Shown: positions 18,224 to 27,114, counted from the stretch's first letter. The stretch is 64,000 nt of DNA from Rhizobium sp. SSA_523 (GCF_030435705.1 NZ_CP129382.1:3032501-3096500); one strand, 5' to 3'. The notes: generated by a model not told the origin, from the letters alone. Numbers and translations are program-made.

Positions 18224-18477
18224 CGATGCCTCTCAGCCTCGACCGGATGCGCGCCGACATCGCGACGATGATCCTTGTCGAACCTGACGAGATCAGCGAG
18301 GACGACAACTTGCTGGATCTCGGACTGGACTCGATGCGGGCCATGAATCTCGTGCTACTCTGGCAAACGCGCGGGGTGTCCCTCGACTTCTCTGAATTGG
18401 CCTCGCGCCCAACGCTGGGTGGCTGGTGGCAGATTGCCAGGCAGCGGATGGCAGCGACGGCGGAGGCCGGATCATGA
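18220..18477 (+). CDS. Stand-alone aryl carrier protein (ArCP)
   Basis: An 85-residue carrier protein whose phosphopantetheine site is the serine of LLDLGLDSMRAMNL (about residue 38). It overlaps dhbB upstream and the NRPS downstream by four bases each (ATGA), so it is coupled to both. It would accept 2,3-dihydroxybenzoate from DhbE and present it to the NRPS condensation domain, replacing the C-terminal domain of EntB. No phosphopantetheinyl transferase is encoded in the window, so an enzyme elsewhere must activate it. Confidence 0.93.
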   Translation: MTMPLSLDRMRADIATMILVEPDEISEDDNLLDLGLDSMRAMNLVLLWQTRGVSLDFSELASRPTLGGWWQIARQRMAATAEAGS

Positions 18478-21400
18478 CAGTGCCGCCCCCTCTGAAAGCC
18501 TCCTCCGACCGGCTGGCGCGTCGTCTTCCGTTGACCGAGGCGCAAAAGGGCATCTGGTTTGCTCAAAGCATCGATCCCAGCAACCCCGTCTTCAACACCG
18601 GGCACTATGTCGAGATCGAGGGCAGGCTTGATGTGCCGGCCCTCGAAAATGCTGTGCGCCGCGTTGCGATGGAAGCCGTCAGCCTGTCCGTCCACATCCC
18701 GGACAAATGCGAGCAGGTGGTGGAAGAGCGCAATCGGCCACTGCTGCGTATGGAAGATCTTTCAGGTCAGGATGATCCGCATAGCGCGGCTCTCGCAGCA
18801 ATCCAGGCAGACATGCGTACACCCGTTGATATGGCCGAGGGTCCGCTGGCCCGACAGGTCCTCTACAGGCTCGGGGCCGATCGTTTCCTCTGGTATCAGC
18901 GCATGCATCATGTCATCACCGACGGCTTCGCCACAGGGCTGGTCACACAACGTATCGCAGAACTTTACAACGCTGCAGTCGCGCATGAGCCGACCGGCGC
19001 ACCATTGGCCGATCTCGATGTCGCCGTGGGCGAGAAGGGTGGTTGCAAATGGCGCGAGCGCGACGCCGCCTACTGGCGCGATGCCTTGCAGTGCCTGCCG
19101 GAGGCCATGGGTCTGAAGCCGGGCACGGCGCGCAGCGGACCATCCTACGATCACAGCGAACGGGAGCTTCCGGGCGAGGTTTGCGACAAATTGCTGCAAC
19201 TGAGCCTTGCGGAGAAACTGTCGTGGCCCGACATAGTGACGGCGCTGGCCGGCGCCTATGTCGCTCGCCATCTTCGGCGTGACGAGGTCGTGATCGGTGT
19301 CCCATTTATGGGTCGTTTCGGCTCTTCGGCGGCGCGTGTTCCAACCATTCTGATGAATATTTTGCCGCTTCGCCTCACGGTTGATGAGGATGTTGCGCTT
19401 GTCGACTGGCTTCGTCAGGCATCAGGTCGCATGGCCCGGGATCGCCGGCACGGGCCCTATCGCGCAGAGCAGATGCGTCGCGATCTCGGCCTGCTTGGGG
19501 GGCAAAAGCGGCTTTACGGTCCCCTCGTCAATATCCTGCCATTTGATGCGCCGCCACGGCTTGCCGGGCTGAAGACAAAGCTGGTGATCCTCGGAACCGG
19601 TCCTGTGGACGACATCACCTTCAGCGTCCGCGGAGATTTCGCGGCTCGGCGTCTCAAACTGGAAGTCGACGCCAATACAAGTCTTTATGACGCTGGCGAG
19701 GTCGAAGGCCATGCCGAACGACTTGCGGCCTTTCTTGGTGCCGCAGTCGAGGCGGCGCTTGCAGGTGGCCCGCTGCGCAATGTGGAGTCCGTCACGCGCG
19801 AGGAGCGTTTTTGGCTCACCGAAAGCCTGAACGATACGGCGCATCCGGTCACGCAAAAGTCGCTGACACAATTGCTGGAAGATAGTTTTGCATCATTCTC
19901 CGACAGACAGGCTTTGCGCTTTGGCGGCCATTCCCTCACATATGCCGAGCTGGATTGCCGCACGGCGGCACTAGCCGAATGGCTGGCCCGGCGCGGCGCC
20001 GGACGGGACGCTATCGTGGCAGTCACGCTGCCACGGTCGATCGAACTTGTCGTTGCGCTGATCGCGATCTTGCGCGCAGGCGCAGGCTATATGCCGCTTG
20101 ATCTCAATCATCCGAAGGAGCGTCTGGAGAGAATTCTTGCGTCCTCGCGCCCACGCGTCGTCCTTGGCGTGGATGAAGACTTCCGGCTCGCTGGGTCTGC
20201 GGACGTGTTCCCGCCCTCGGCGTGGCCGGCGGAGCCCCTTGGCGAGACACTGCCGGAAACCGCCGGCGACAGCGCGGCCTATGTGATCTACACATCGGGC
20301 TCAACCGGCGAGCCAAAGGGTGTCGTGGTGGAACACACCGCTATCGTCAACCGGCTTGAGTGGATGCGCCAGCACTATGGCTTCGGCCCTGACGACGTGA
20401 TCCTGCAAAAGACACCGATGACCTTCGACGTATCGGTCTGGGAGTTCTTTCTGTCTTTCCTGTCCGGCGGCTGCCTGGTCGTCGCACCGCCTGATGCACA
20501 CAAGGATCCGCGGACAATCGCTAAGCTGATCCGCGACGAGGGGATCACGACGGTCCATTTCGTTCCCTCCATGCTGTCGGCTTTTCTCGCCGAGCCCGAG
20601 ACGCGCGGACTTTCGATCAAACGGGTCTTCTGCAGCGGCGAGGAGCTCACCGCCGATCTGCGAAACCGCTTCCACGAACGGGTAACGGCGGCGTTGCACA
20701 ATCTTTATGGTCCGACGGAGGCCGCGGTCGATGTGACCTTTTGGCCCGCCGGGGCAGACGATCACGCCCGCCCGGTTCCGATCGGTCATCCCGTCTGGAA
20801 CACCCGTCTCTACATTCTGGACGAACGGATGCGATTAGTGCCGACAGGCGTCGAGGGGCAACTCTATCTCGCGGGTGTTCAGCTGGCGCGTGAATATCTC
20901 GGACAGCCTGCGCTGACAGCGGAGCGCTTCGTCGCAAACCCCTTCAAACCCGGTGAACGCATGTATCGGACCGGCGATCTCGCGCGCGTTCGTTCCGACG
21001 GCGCAATTGTCTATCTCGGACGGTCAGATCATCAGATCAAGCTTCGCGGTCTACGGATCGAGCTTGGTGAAATCGAAACGGCGATTCTTGCTCATCCGGC
21101 GGTCACGCAGACTGTGGTGATCGTGCAGCAGGATTCGGCAGGCGAAAGACGGCTTGTCGCTTATGTGACCCTTGAAGAGGGACGGACACAGCAGGGACTG
21201 GTGGCGGACATTCTGGCGCAGGCCGGGAAAATCCTCCCCGATTACATGCTGCCTGCGGCGATCGTCATCCTCGATGCCTTGCCCGTCAATGCCAATGGAA
21301 AGCTCGATCGCAAGCTCTTGCCGGCGCCGGTATTTGCCGGAGGCCGAGGCCGGAACCCGGCGACGGAGCATGAGAAGCTGGTCGCCATGCTGTTTGAGCG

Positions 21401-22433
21401 GGTGCTCAAGGCACATGGACCGCTCCAGGTCGAGGACGATTTTTTCGATCTCGGCGGGCATTCGCTTCTGGCGGTGGAGCTGATGCTGCATCTGCGTGAG
21501 ATCACCGGCCATGAACCGGGCATCGGCGTGTTGTTCGAGCATTCTACTATCGGCAGACTTGCCTTGTATCTGGACCGGCATCTGGATTATGGGCCAGCGG
21601 GCGCCTGGGCGGGGCTCCAGCCGATGATCAAACTCAGTGCGGCCGAGGGCGACAAGTCTCCTGTCTTCATGCTTCATCCCGCCGGAGGACTTTCCTGGTG
21701 CTATAACGGGCTTGCGCGCGCGCTCGGCGCCGATCGGCCCGCCTGGGGCGTTCAGGCGCTTGCGCTCGATCCACACGCCGAGGCGCCGCAAAGCCTCGAC
21801 GACATGGCGTTGGACTACGCGCGGCGCATCGGCTTCATCGCCAGGCAAACGACGATCCATCTCCTTGGATGGTCTGTCGGCGGCATTCTGGCGCAGACCG
21901 TGGCCGTACATCTGGAGGAGAGGGGGCATGCGGTGGGTCTTGTCGCCCTGCTCGATGCTTATCCCTGCGATTGCTGGCGCCATGAGCCGGATCCTGGGCC
22001 GGGCGCCGCGCTCAAGGCCCTGCTTGCAATCGGTGGCCACGACCCCGATGCTTTGCCGGATCTGCCACTGACCCGCGAGTCCGTCACGGCTTTTTTGGCT
22101 GAAAGCGGAAGCCCGCTTGGCAAGCTGCCAGCGGCCGCCCTCGACGGCATGGCTCGTGTTGTTGCTCTTAACAATCGCTTCGTGCGCAACCACCATCACC
22201 GGCGTTACAACGGTCCGGTTCTGCATTTCAGGGCGGCGAAGGACCATGCCGACGAGGCCATGGGGCTTCGGCCGGAGCGCTGGCGGCCCCATGTCGGCTC
22301 CCTCGATGTATACGATATTCCCGTTGTTCATGCGCAAATGACGGGGGCGGAAGCAATATCGCACATTGCGACGAGGTTGAAGGCAGCACTTCTTGATCAT
22401 GAAATGTCTGCGAAAACAGGACACGGGTTATGA
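18474..22433 (+). CDS. entF: EntF-type nonribosomal peptide synthetase (C-A[Ser]-PCP-TE)
   Basis: A 1319-residue single-module NRPS. The condensation domain (about 15-435) has HHVITDG at 145-151. The adenylation domain (about 465-950) has YTSGSTGEPKG, YRTGDLA and catalytic Lys943 in NGKLDRK. Reading the specificity pocket against GrsA gives D652, V653, W656, H695, F719, S721, L744, V752, D753 and Lys, that is DVWHFSLVDK, the serine code of EntF. The carrier domain has GGHS with Ser997, and the thioesterase has GWSVG (Ser1134), Asp1161 and His1286 as the likely triad. The architecture predicts iterative N-acylation of serine with dihydroxybenzoate and cyclo-oligomerisation to an enterobactin-like trilactone. 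It overlaps both neighbours by ATGA. No MbtH-like gene is present. Confidence 0.95.
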   Translation: MTVPPPLKASSDRLARRLPLTEAQKGIWFAQSIDPSNPVFNTGHYVEIEGRLDVPALENAVRRVAMEAVSLSVHIPDKCEQVVEERNRPLLRMEDLSGQDDPHSAALAAIQADMRTPVDMAEGPLARQVLYRLGADRFLWYQRMHHVITDGFATGLVTQRIAELYNAAVAHEPTGAPLADLDVAVGEKGGCKWRERDAAYWRDALQCLPEAMGLKPGTARSGPSYDHSERELPGEVCDKLLQLSLAEKLSWPDIVTALAGAYVARHLRRDEVVIGVPFMGRFGSSAARVPTILMNILPLRLTVDEDVALVDWLRQASGRMARDRRHGPYRAEQMRRDLGLLGGQKRLYGPLVNILPFDAPPRLAGLKTKLVILGTGPVDDITFSVRGDFAARRLKLEVDANTSLYDAGEVEGHAERLAAFLGAAVEAALAGGPLRNVESVTREERFWLTESLNDTAHPVTQKSLTQLLEDSFASFSDRQALRFGGHSLTYAELDCRTAALAEWLARRGAGRDAIVAVTLPRSIELVVALIAILRAGAGYMPLDLNHPKERLERILASSRPRVVLGVDEDFRLAGSADVFPPSAWPAEPLGETLPETAGDSAAYVIYTSGSTGEPKGVVVEHTAIVNRLEWMRQHYGFGPDDVILQKTPMTFDVSVWEFFLSFLSGGCLVVAPPDAHKDPRTIAKLIRDEGITTVHFVPSMLSAFLAEPETRGLSIKRVFCSGEELTADLRNRFHERVTAALHNLYGPTEAAVDVTFWPAGADDHARPVPIGHPVWNTRLYILDERMRLVPTGVEGQLYLAGVQLAREYLGQPALTAERFVANPFKPGERMYRTGDLARVRSDGAIVYLGRSDHQIKLRGLRIELGEIETAILAHPAVTQTVVIVQQDSAGERRLVAYVTLEEGRTQQGLVADILAQAGKILPDYMLPAAIVILDALPVNANGKLDRKLLPAPVFAGGRGRNPATEHEKLVAMLFERVLKAHGPLQVEDDFFDLGGHSLLAVELMLHLREITGHEPGIGVLFEHSTIGRLALYLDRHLDYGPAGAWAGLQPMIKLSAAEGDKSPVFMLHPAGGLSWCYNGLARALGADRPAWGVQALALDPHAEAPQSLDDMALDYARRIGFIARQTTIHLLGWSVGGILAQTVAVHLEERGHAVGLVALLDAYPCDCWRHEPDPGPGAALKALLAIGGHDPDALPDLPLTRESVTAFLAESGSPLGKLPAAALDGMARVVALNNRFVRNHHHRRYNGPVLHFRAAKDHADEAMGLRPERWRPHVGSLDVYDIPVVHAQMTGAEAISHIATRLKAALLDHEMSAKTGHGL

Positions 22434-23191
22434 GTGAATTCCAAGGCAAGACGGCGTTTCTGACGGGCGCCGCGGGCGGAATCGGCCTTGCCATCGTCAA
22501 GACGCTTCTAGCCGAGGGCGCGAAAGTTTTCGCGACTGACGTTTCGGTTGAGAGGCTCGATGAGCTTGCCTGCGACAATCTTCATATTTGCTCACTCGAT
22601 GTAACGAGAAGCGCTGATGTTGACCGCGTCATCGATGACATCGCAGCGCAATGCGACGGCATCGACTTTGGTGTCTGTATTGCGGGCGTTCTTGTCAATG
22701 CCGCGGTGGTGGACACAAGCGATGCGGAATGGGAGCGTGCCTTTGCCGTTAACACAACAGGCGTCTTTCATGTGGCGCGCGCGTTGGCGCGCCACATGGT
22801 GTCGCGCTGTAGAGGTAGCATCGTGACAGTGAGTTCCAACGCTGCGGGCATCCCGCGCAAGACGATGGCAGCTTACGCCGCTTCGAAAGCAGCATCGACT
22901 ATGTTCACCCGCTGTCTCGGCCTGGAGCTGGCTGAATATGGCATTCGCTGCAACATCGTTGCACCCGGCTCAACACTAACCCCCATGCAGACAGGCATGT
23001 GGAGTGATGCCAGCGGTGGGGAGCAGGTGATCAAAGGCTCCCTCGAGAACTATAAGACAGGCATACCTCTACGCAAACTTGCGACTCCAGAGGATGTCGC
23101 TCATTCGGTCCTCTTCCTGCTGTCGGATAAGGCAGGGCACATCACCATGGCGGACATATACGTCGATGGAGGCGCGGCACTTCATGCTTGA
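22430..23191 (+). CDS. dhbA: 2,3-dihydro-2,3-dihydroxybenzoate dehydrogenase
   Basis: A 253-residue SDR that oxidises 2,3-dihydro-2,3-dihydroxybenzoate to 2,3-dihydroxybenzoate with NAD. Motifs: TGAAGGIG (residues 12-19), CIAGV in place of NNAG, catalytic Ser in VSSNAAG, and YAASK. The C-terminal MADIYVDGGAALHA is typical of EntA/DhbA. It starts four bases inside the NRPS stop. The order C-E-B-ArCP-F-A completes a full route from chorismate to the siderophore. A small hairpin-forming stretch (GCGCGCGTTGGCGCGC) occurs inside the gene near 22778. Confidence 0.95.
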   Translation: MSEFQGKTAFLTGAAGGIGLAIVKTLLAEGAKVFATDVSVERLDELACDNLHICSLDVTRSADVDRVIDDIAAQCDGIDFGVCIAGVLVNAAVVDTSDAEWERAFAVNTTGVFHVARALARHMVSRCRGSIVTVSSNAAGIPRKTMAAYAASKAASTMFTRCLGLELAEYGIRCNIVAPGSTLTPMQTGMWSDASGGEQVIKGSLENYKTGIPLRKLATPEDVAHSVLFLLSDKAGHITMADIYVDGGAALHA

Positions 23192-23221
23192 CGGAGTCAG
23201 GAGGAAGCAAGCGGGACCAGA

Positions 23222-24133
23222 ATGATGAGCAACAAGGCACTGCAGCACATGGCAACGGGGAAGCCAGGTCTGCGATCGGTCGCAATGCCGAACTGTCAGC
23301 AGTTCATATTGCGATCTTCGGTGACCGGCACAGATTATGAGATCTTCATCTATAGTCCCGACGATGCGCCGCCTGCCTCAGGCTTTCCCGCAATCTACGT
23401 CCTCGATGGAAATTCGGACTTCATTACCGTTGCCGAGACCGTCCGGCGGGTGTCCCGGCGGGCGAATGCAACGGGGATTGTTCCGTCGATCGTCGTCGGC
23501 ATCGGCTATCCCAATACCAACGCCTATAATATCGACCGCCGCTATTGCGACTTCACACGTGGTCCGGCTGATCCGAGCGTCCATCCTGACAAGGCGAGCG
23601 AAGCTTGCGGAGGCCAGGCGGTCTTTATCCGTTTCCTCAAAGATGAATTGCTGCCACATATTCAGACTTGGCTCGGCGCGGATCCGGCATCTCGCGTCCT
23701 TTTTGGCCATTCGCTTGCCGGATATCTCGTTCTGGATCTGCTGGCGCAGCATCCTGACCTCTTCAATGGCTATGTCAGTTTCAGTCCTTCGGTCTGGTGG
23801 GACAGGCTTGGCCTCTCCCGCATGCTGGCCTCTGCGCCATCCGTCACGCGGTCGATCCGGCTTTACACGGCGGTTGGACGCTGGGAGCAGGAACTGGCGC
23901 CTTGGCAGGCCGTTGAGATCTTTGGAGACCGATATCATGAGATCCGCAGGATCAGACGCATGATCGACAATGCAAGTGAGATAACAAGCGAAGTTGCCAA
24001 GGTTTTTGGGCTGCACGCAAAGGTGCAATTTGAAGTCGGCGATGATGAAGACCATGCGACGATTTTGACGGCGTCCCTATGCCGCGCGCTGCGCTTCGTC
24101 GGCGCAGGATTTACCGCTGAACGGCAAACGTAA
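23222..24133 (+). CDS. Fes/IroE-like siderophore esterase (alpha/beta hydrolase)
   Basis: A 303-residue alpha/beta hydrolase of the esterase-D/IroE group. The nucleophile elbow is FGHSLAG; LDGNSDF and FSPSVWW are typical of enterobactin esterases. It lacks the extra N-terminal domain of Fes and has no signal peptide, so it resembles the short IroE/BesA type but acts in the cytoplasm. It would hydrolyse the ester bonds of the ferric trilactone to release iron, which supports a serine-ester siderophore. Two ATG codons (23222, 23225) follow a GGAGG. It is the last gene of the island, ending eight bases before the right repeat. Confidence 0.9.
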   Translation: MMSNKALQHMATGKPGLRSVAMPNCQQFILRSSVTGTDYEIFIYSPDDAPPASGFPAIYVLDGNSDFITVAETVRRVSRRANATGIVPSIVVGIGYPNTNAYNIDRRYCDFTRGPADPSVHPDKASEACGGQAVFIRFLKDELLPHIQTWLGADPASRVLFGHSLAGYLVLDLLAQHPDLFNGYVSFSPSVWWDRLGLSRMLASAPSVTRSIRLYTAVGRWEQELAPWQAVEIFGDRYHEIRRIRRMIDNASEITSEVAKVFGLHAKVQFEVGDDEDHATILTASLCRALRFVGAGFTAERQT

Positions 24134-24140
24134 CGGTTTC

Positions 24141-24321
24141 TTGTCCGTGACCGCGTCGTGGAAGAGGCGCGGCAAGTATTGCAGCACCGGTGCCGAATCG
24201 CCGACCCGGCCGCATTAGAGGTCAAAGCCGCCTGCGGGTTAGCCGTTCCCCAATCGAGACACTCGACCGCATACGTGTTTCCGTGAACGCGTGAGCCCCG
24301 CCCGCTGATGCCGGCGGGGCT
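24141..24321. repeat. Right ~180-bp direct repeat bounding the siderophore island
   Basis: A second copy of the 3' end of the DUF3618 gene and its terminator. The coding part has one inserted base at the ggcaagta position plus substitutions and lacks any start, so it is a dead fragment of about 25 codons. The hairpin is followed by TTTAGG, which looks like the original terminator context. The remaining interval 24322-24490 before the tRNA shows no recognisable feature. Confidence 0.93.
24294..24321 (+). terminator. Hairpin terminator (right repeat copy)
   Basis: AGCCCCGCC (24294-24302) pairs with GGCGGGGCT (24313-24321), followed by a short TTT. It would now end transcription of the siderophore operon. 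Confidence 0.65.
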
Positions 24322-24490
24322 TTAGGCATTGGCGCGCAGCTTGAGATCATCCTTCTGGCTGCTTTGTCTCGGCCGGGCATCGTGAGTTGGAACCGGCTTG
24401 GTGCATTCGGATGAGTCCGAACAGCAATCCGGGACGCGACCTATTATCAATGATGAAATTGGTGAAAAATCAGCGCGTTACGCGAACGGA

Positions 24491-24580
24491 TGGCGGACAG
24501 AGAGGGATTCGAACCCTCGATACGCTTTCACGTATACACGCGTTCCAGGCGTGCGCCTTCAACCACTCGGCCACCTGTCC
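24491..24580 (-). tRNA. tRNA-Ser (GGA)
   Basis: A 90-base type II tRNA including an encoded CCA. The acceptor ends GGACAG / CTGTCC pair, the anticodon stem CACGC/GCGTG encloses loop CTGGAAC with anticodon GGA, a long variable arm follows, and the T-arm carries GGTTCGAATCC. It lies about 170 bases beyond the right island repeat but shares no sequence with it. Confidence 0.96.
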
Positions 24581-24784
24581 TTGATCCAAGGGCTGCAACG
24601 CGTTTTCGGCGAAGCAGCGGTCGGGGCGGATATATACCGATGAATTTTTTCCAATCAACCGGAATCTGAAACTTTTGTGACCTATTCCGAAACCGCCCGT
24701 TTGCCCTTAAGCTCACGGCCTGCCACAAGCCCGGTATCGAAAGCCGCGGCTGCGCGGTGAACGGCTCGTCAGGGAGGCAAGGCC

Positions 24785-25099
24785 ATGATCTTCCTTTTTC
24801 GCTTTCTCAGCCTCCTGGCGCTTTCGGCCGCCATCGTGGCCGGCGCCCTGGACGCCATCCTGTCCGTCTCCTCGACTACGGTGGTCCTGACCTCGTTCGC
24901 CGAGGACTGGCGCGCCATCAATCCCGCTGGCCTGCCTCTGGTACAGGCCTTTGTCGAGCACTATATTCATCCACAAGCGTGGCGCCGGGGCGTCGAGGTC
25001 GTCATTGATCTCCCCGCCTCTGCCGTTTTGCTCGGTTTCTCGCTCATCTTCTGGATGATCGGATATCGAAGGCCCAAACCGGCATATCTGATGAACTGA
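24785..25099 (+). CDS. Small two-helix membrane protein of unknown function
   Basis: A 104-residue protein with hydrophobic helices at about residues 4-28 and 77-95. The part between them is soluble and mildly acidic ([13 protein letters not shown] ... [10 protein letters not shown]). A good ribosome site (GGGAGG) lies eight bases before the ATG. It is 58 bases upstream of msrA on the same strand and probably co-transcribed. I recognise no characterised family; similar small proteins appear conserved in rhizobia next to msrA, which is recollection rather than a search result. Confidence 0.75.
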   Translation: MIFLFRFLSLLALSAAIVAGALDAILSVSSTTVVLTSFAEDWRAINPAGLPLVQAFVEHYIHPQAWRRGVEVVIDLPASAVLLGFSLIFWMIGYRRPKPAYLMN

Positions 25100-25157
25100 C
25101 CATCGCCGCACACGAAGGCGCCAGCCGGATGAAGAGCGGGATGAGGAGGCAGCTGAG

Positions 25158-25811
25158 ATGTTTTTGATCGACATGTTCAACAAGAAGACCGTCATGCCGA
25201 CCGCGGATGCGGCTTTGCCGGGGCGCTCGGAACCGCTTCCCACGGCGGAGCATCATTTCGTCAATGGCCGACCGCTGAAGGGACCTTATCCGGATCATCT
25301 TCACGTCGCCTATTTCGGCATGGGATGTTTCTGGGGCGCGGAACGGCTCTTCTGGACTATTGCGGGTGTCTGGGTCACCGCCGTCGGCTACCAGGGCGGA
25401 TTGACGCCCAACCCCACCTATAACGAGACGACGACCGGCATGACCGGCCATGCGGAAGTGGTGAAGGTGGTGTTCGATCCGTCGATCGTCAGCTACGAGA
25501 CGCTGTTGAAGACCTTCTTCGAGCAGCATGATCCGACGCAGGGCATGCGCCAGGGCAATGATGTGGGGACCACCTATCGCTCCACCCTCTATACGACGAC
25601 GCCCGATCAGCTGGAAAAGGCAAAGGCCGCACGCGATGCCTTCCAGAAGGCACTGGATGCCGCCGGCCGCAAGGCGCGCATCACCACAGATATCGAACCT
25701 GCCGCGGAATTCTATTACGCGGAAGATTATCATCAGCAGTATCTGGCAAAGAATCCCGGCGGCTATTGCGGCCTGCGCGGCACCGGCGTGAGCTGCCCGA
25801 TCGGAAGCTGA
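25158..25811 (+). CDS. msrA: Peptide-methionine (S)-S-oxide reductase
   Basis: A 217-residue MsrA that reduces methionine-S-sulfoxide in proteins. The catalytic motif GCFWG is at residues 56-60, after an N-terminal extension of about 45 residues common in rhizobial MsrA. Conserved TGHAEVVKV and the C-terminal [13 protein letters not shown], which supplies recycling cysteines, are present. A GAGGAGG site precedes the ATG. The enzyme is cytoplasmic. The GC-rich hairpin at 25880-25910 probably ends the transcript. Confidence 0.95.
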   Translation: MFLIDMFNKKTVMPTADAALPGRSEPLPTAEHHFVNGRPLKGPYPDHLHVAYFGMGCFWGAERLFWTIAGVWVTAVGYQGGLTPNPTYNETTTGMTGHAEVVKVVFDPSIVSYETLLKTFFEQHDPTQGMRQGNDVGTTYRSTLYTTTPDQLEKAKAARDAFQKALDAAGRKARITTDIEPAAEFYYAEDYHQQYLAKNPGGYCGLRGTGVSCPIGS

Positions 25812-25879
25812 TGGGGCCGTGTCTGCCCGGACAGCGGATGTTTGCCCTCCGGCTCCGGTTCATGCCTGATCTGACCTGA

Positions 25880-25910
25880 GGCAAGGCCCGCCCCTGTGGC
25901 GGGCCTTGCC
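25880..25910 (+). terminator. Strong hairpin after msrA
   Basis: GGCAAGGCCCGCC (25880-25892) pairs perfectly with GGCGGGCCTTGCC (25898-25910) over a five-base loop. No T-run follows directly, so it is a stem-only terminator candidate. Confidence 0.6.
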
Positions 25911-26078
25911 ATGTCCGCTATTCGATTTTGCTACTGCGAAAAATTTCTGGTGAATTTCGTCCGCAGCCATGCAAGGATGACGTCTGGCCAGGCATAATGG
26001 GAACGACTGGCACCGCAGAATGGCCCGGAACGGGCGTGCGGGGGGACCCAAGACGAATAGCAAAAACAGGGCTGCACG

Positions 26079-27071
26079 ATGAAGAAATCCTTTTTGACAC
26101 TCTTTGCCACTCTGGCACTCTCCACCACGGCTCTGGCTGCGGATGTCAAGCCGGCCCTGGTCTATGGCACGGGCGGCAAATTCGACAAATCCTTCAACGA
26201 GGCGGCCTATCAGGGTGCTGAGAAGTTCAAGCAGGAAACCGGCACCGATTACCGCGACTTCGAACCCACCAGCGATACGCAGGGCGAGCAGGCGATCCGC
26301 AACTTCGCCTCGCGCGGCTTCAATCCGGTCGTCGCCGTCTCCTTCGCCTGGACATCGGCCATGGAAAAGGTCGCAGCCGAATTCCCCGATACGAAATTCG
26401 TGATCGTCGATTCGGTCGTTGAACTGCCGAATGTCCGTTCGGTCGTCTACAAGGAAGAAGAGGGCTCCTATCTCGTCGGCGTGCTCGCAGGCATGGCCTC
26501 GAAAACCCACAAGGTCGGCTTCATCGGCGGCATGGACATCCCGCTGATCCGCAAATTCGCCTGCGGCTACGCGCAAGGGGCCAAGGCGGCCGATGCCAAG
26601 ATCGAAGTTCTCCAGAACATGACCGGCACGACCGGTGCAGCCTGGAACGATCCCGTTCGCGGCGGCGAATTGACCAAGAACCAGATCGACCAGGGCGCGG
26701 ATGTCATCTATGCGGCAGCCGGCGCAACCGGCCTTGGCGTTCTGCAGACCGCGGCGGATAACAAGAAGCTCTCCATCGGCGTCGATTCCAACCAGAACCA
26801 CCTGCATCCGGGCTCCGTCCTGACCTCGATGGTCAAGCGCGTCGATCTGGCCGTCTACAACGCCTACAAGGATACGGCTGCCGATACGTTCACGGCCGGC
26901 ATCCAGGCCAATGGCGTCAAGGAAGACGGTGTTGGCTATGCGGTGGACGAGAACAACGAGAAGCTGATCACGCCCGAAATGAAGGCCGCCGTCGAAAAGG
27001 CCAAGGCAGACATCGTCTCGGGTGCCGTCAACGTGCATGACTACATGTCGGACAATAGCTGCCCGATGTAA
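26079..27071 (+). CDS. BMP-family ABC transporter substrate-binding protein (nucleoside uptake)
   Basis: A 330-residue periplasmic protein with a signal peptide cleaved after about residue 20 (STTALA). Family segments are LVYGTGGKFDKSFNEAAYQGAEKF, KVGFIGGMDIPLIRKF and GVDSNQNHLHPGSVLTSMVKR. BMP/PnrA proteins bind purine nucleosides, and the downstream ATPase, two permeases and nucleoside-degrading enzymes fit that substrate. A hairpin at 27080-27112 separates it from the ATPase gene, which may let the binding protein be made in excess. Confidence 0.93.
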   Translation: MKKSFLTLFATLALSTTALAADVKPALVYGTGGKFDKSFNEAAYQGAEKFKQETGTDYRDFEPTSDTQGEQAIRNFASRGFNPVVAVSFAWTSAMEKVAAEFPDTKFVIVDSVVELPNVRSVVYKEEEGSYLVGVLAGMASKTHKVGFIGGMDIPLIRKFACGYAQGAKAADAKIEVLQNMTGTTGAAWNDPVRGGELTKNQIDQGADVIYAAAGATGLGVLQTAADNKKLSIGVDSNQNHLHPGSVLTSMVKRVDLAVYNAYKDTAADTFTAGIQANGVKEDGVGYAVDENNEKLITPEMKAAVEKAKADIVSGAVNVHDYMSDNSCPM

Positions 27072-27079
27072 TGCAATGG

Positions 27080-27112
27080 GAGGGCGTATGGCGCATCGCG
27101 GCATACGCCCTC
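27080..27112 (+). terminator. Intra-operon hairpin after binding-protein gene
   Basis: AGGGCGTATG (27081-27090) pairs with CATACGCCCT (27102-27111), with one more G-C pair outside. It lies nine bases after the stop and lacks a T-run, so partial termination or mRNA stabilisation is likely. Confidence 0.5.
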
Positions 27113-27114
27113 TC

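Larger units (their letters stand above)
9302..24140. mobile_element. Siderophore genomic island between direct repeats
   Basis: About 14.8 kb lies between two ~180-bp direct repeats; it holds a complete catecholate siderophore locus and nothing else. The left junction falls just after the hairpin of the DUF3618 gene and the right junction eight bases after the esterase stop. Removing the island and one repeat would rejoin the DUF3618 gene to its own terminator and the tRNA-Ser region. No integrase, transposase or plasmid gene is visible inside, so the element is either decayed, mobilised in trans, or acquired by homologous recombination. The boundary is seen in the sequence; the mobility is inference. 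Confidence 0.7.

Noticed and set aside
24491..24580. tRNA-Ser as the attachment site of the siderophore island
   Set aside because: The direct repeats stop about 170 bases before the tRNA and match the DUF3618 3' end; no tRNA fragment is found at the left boundary.
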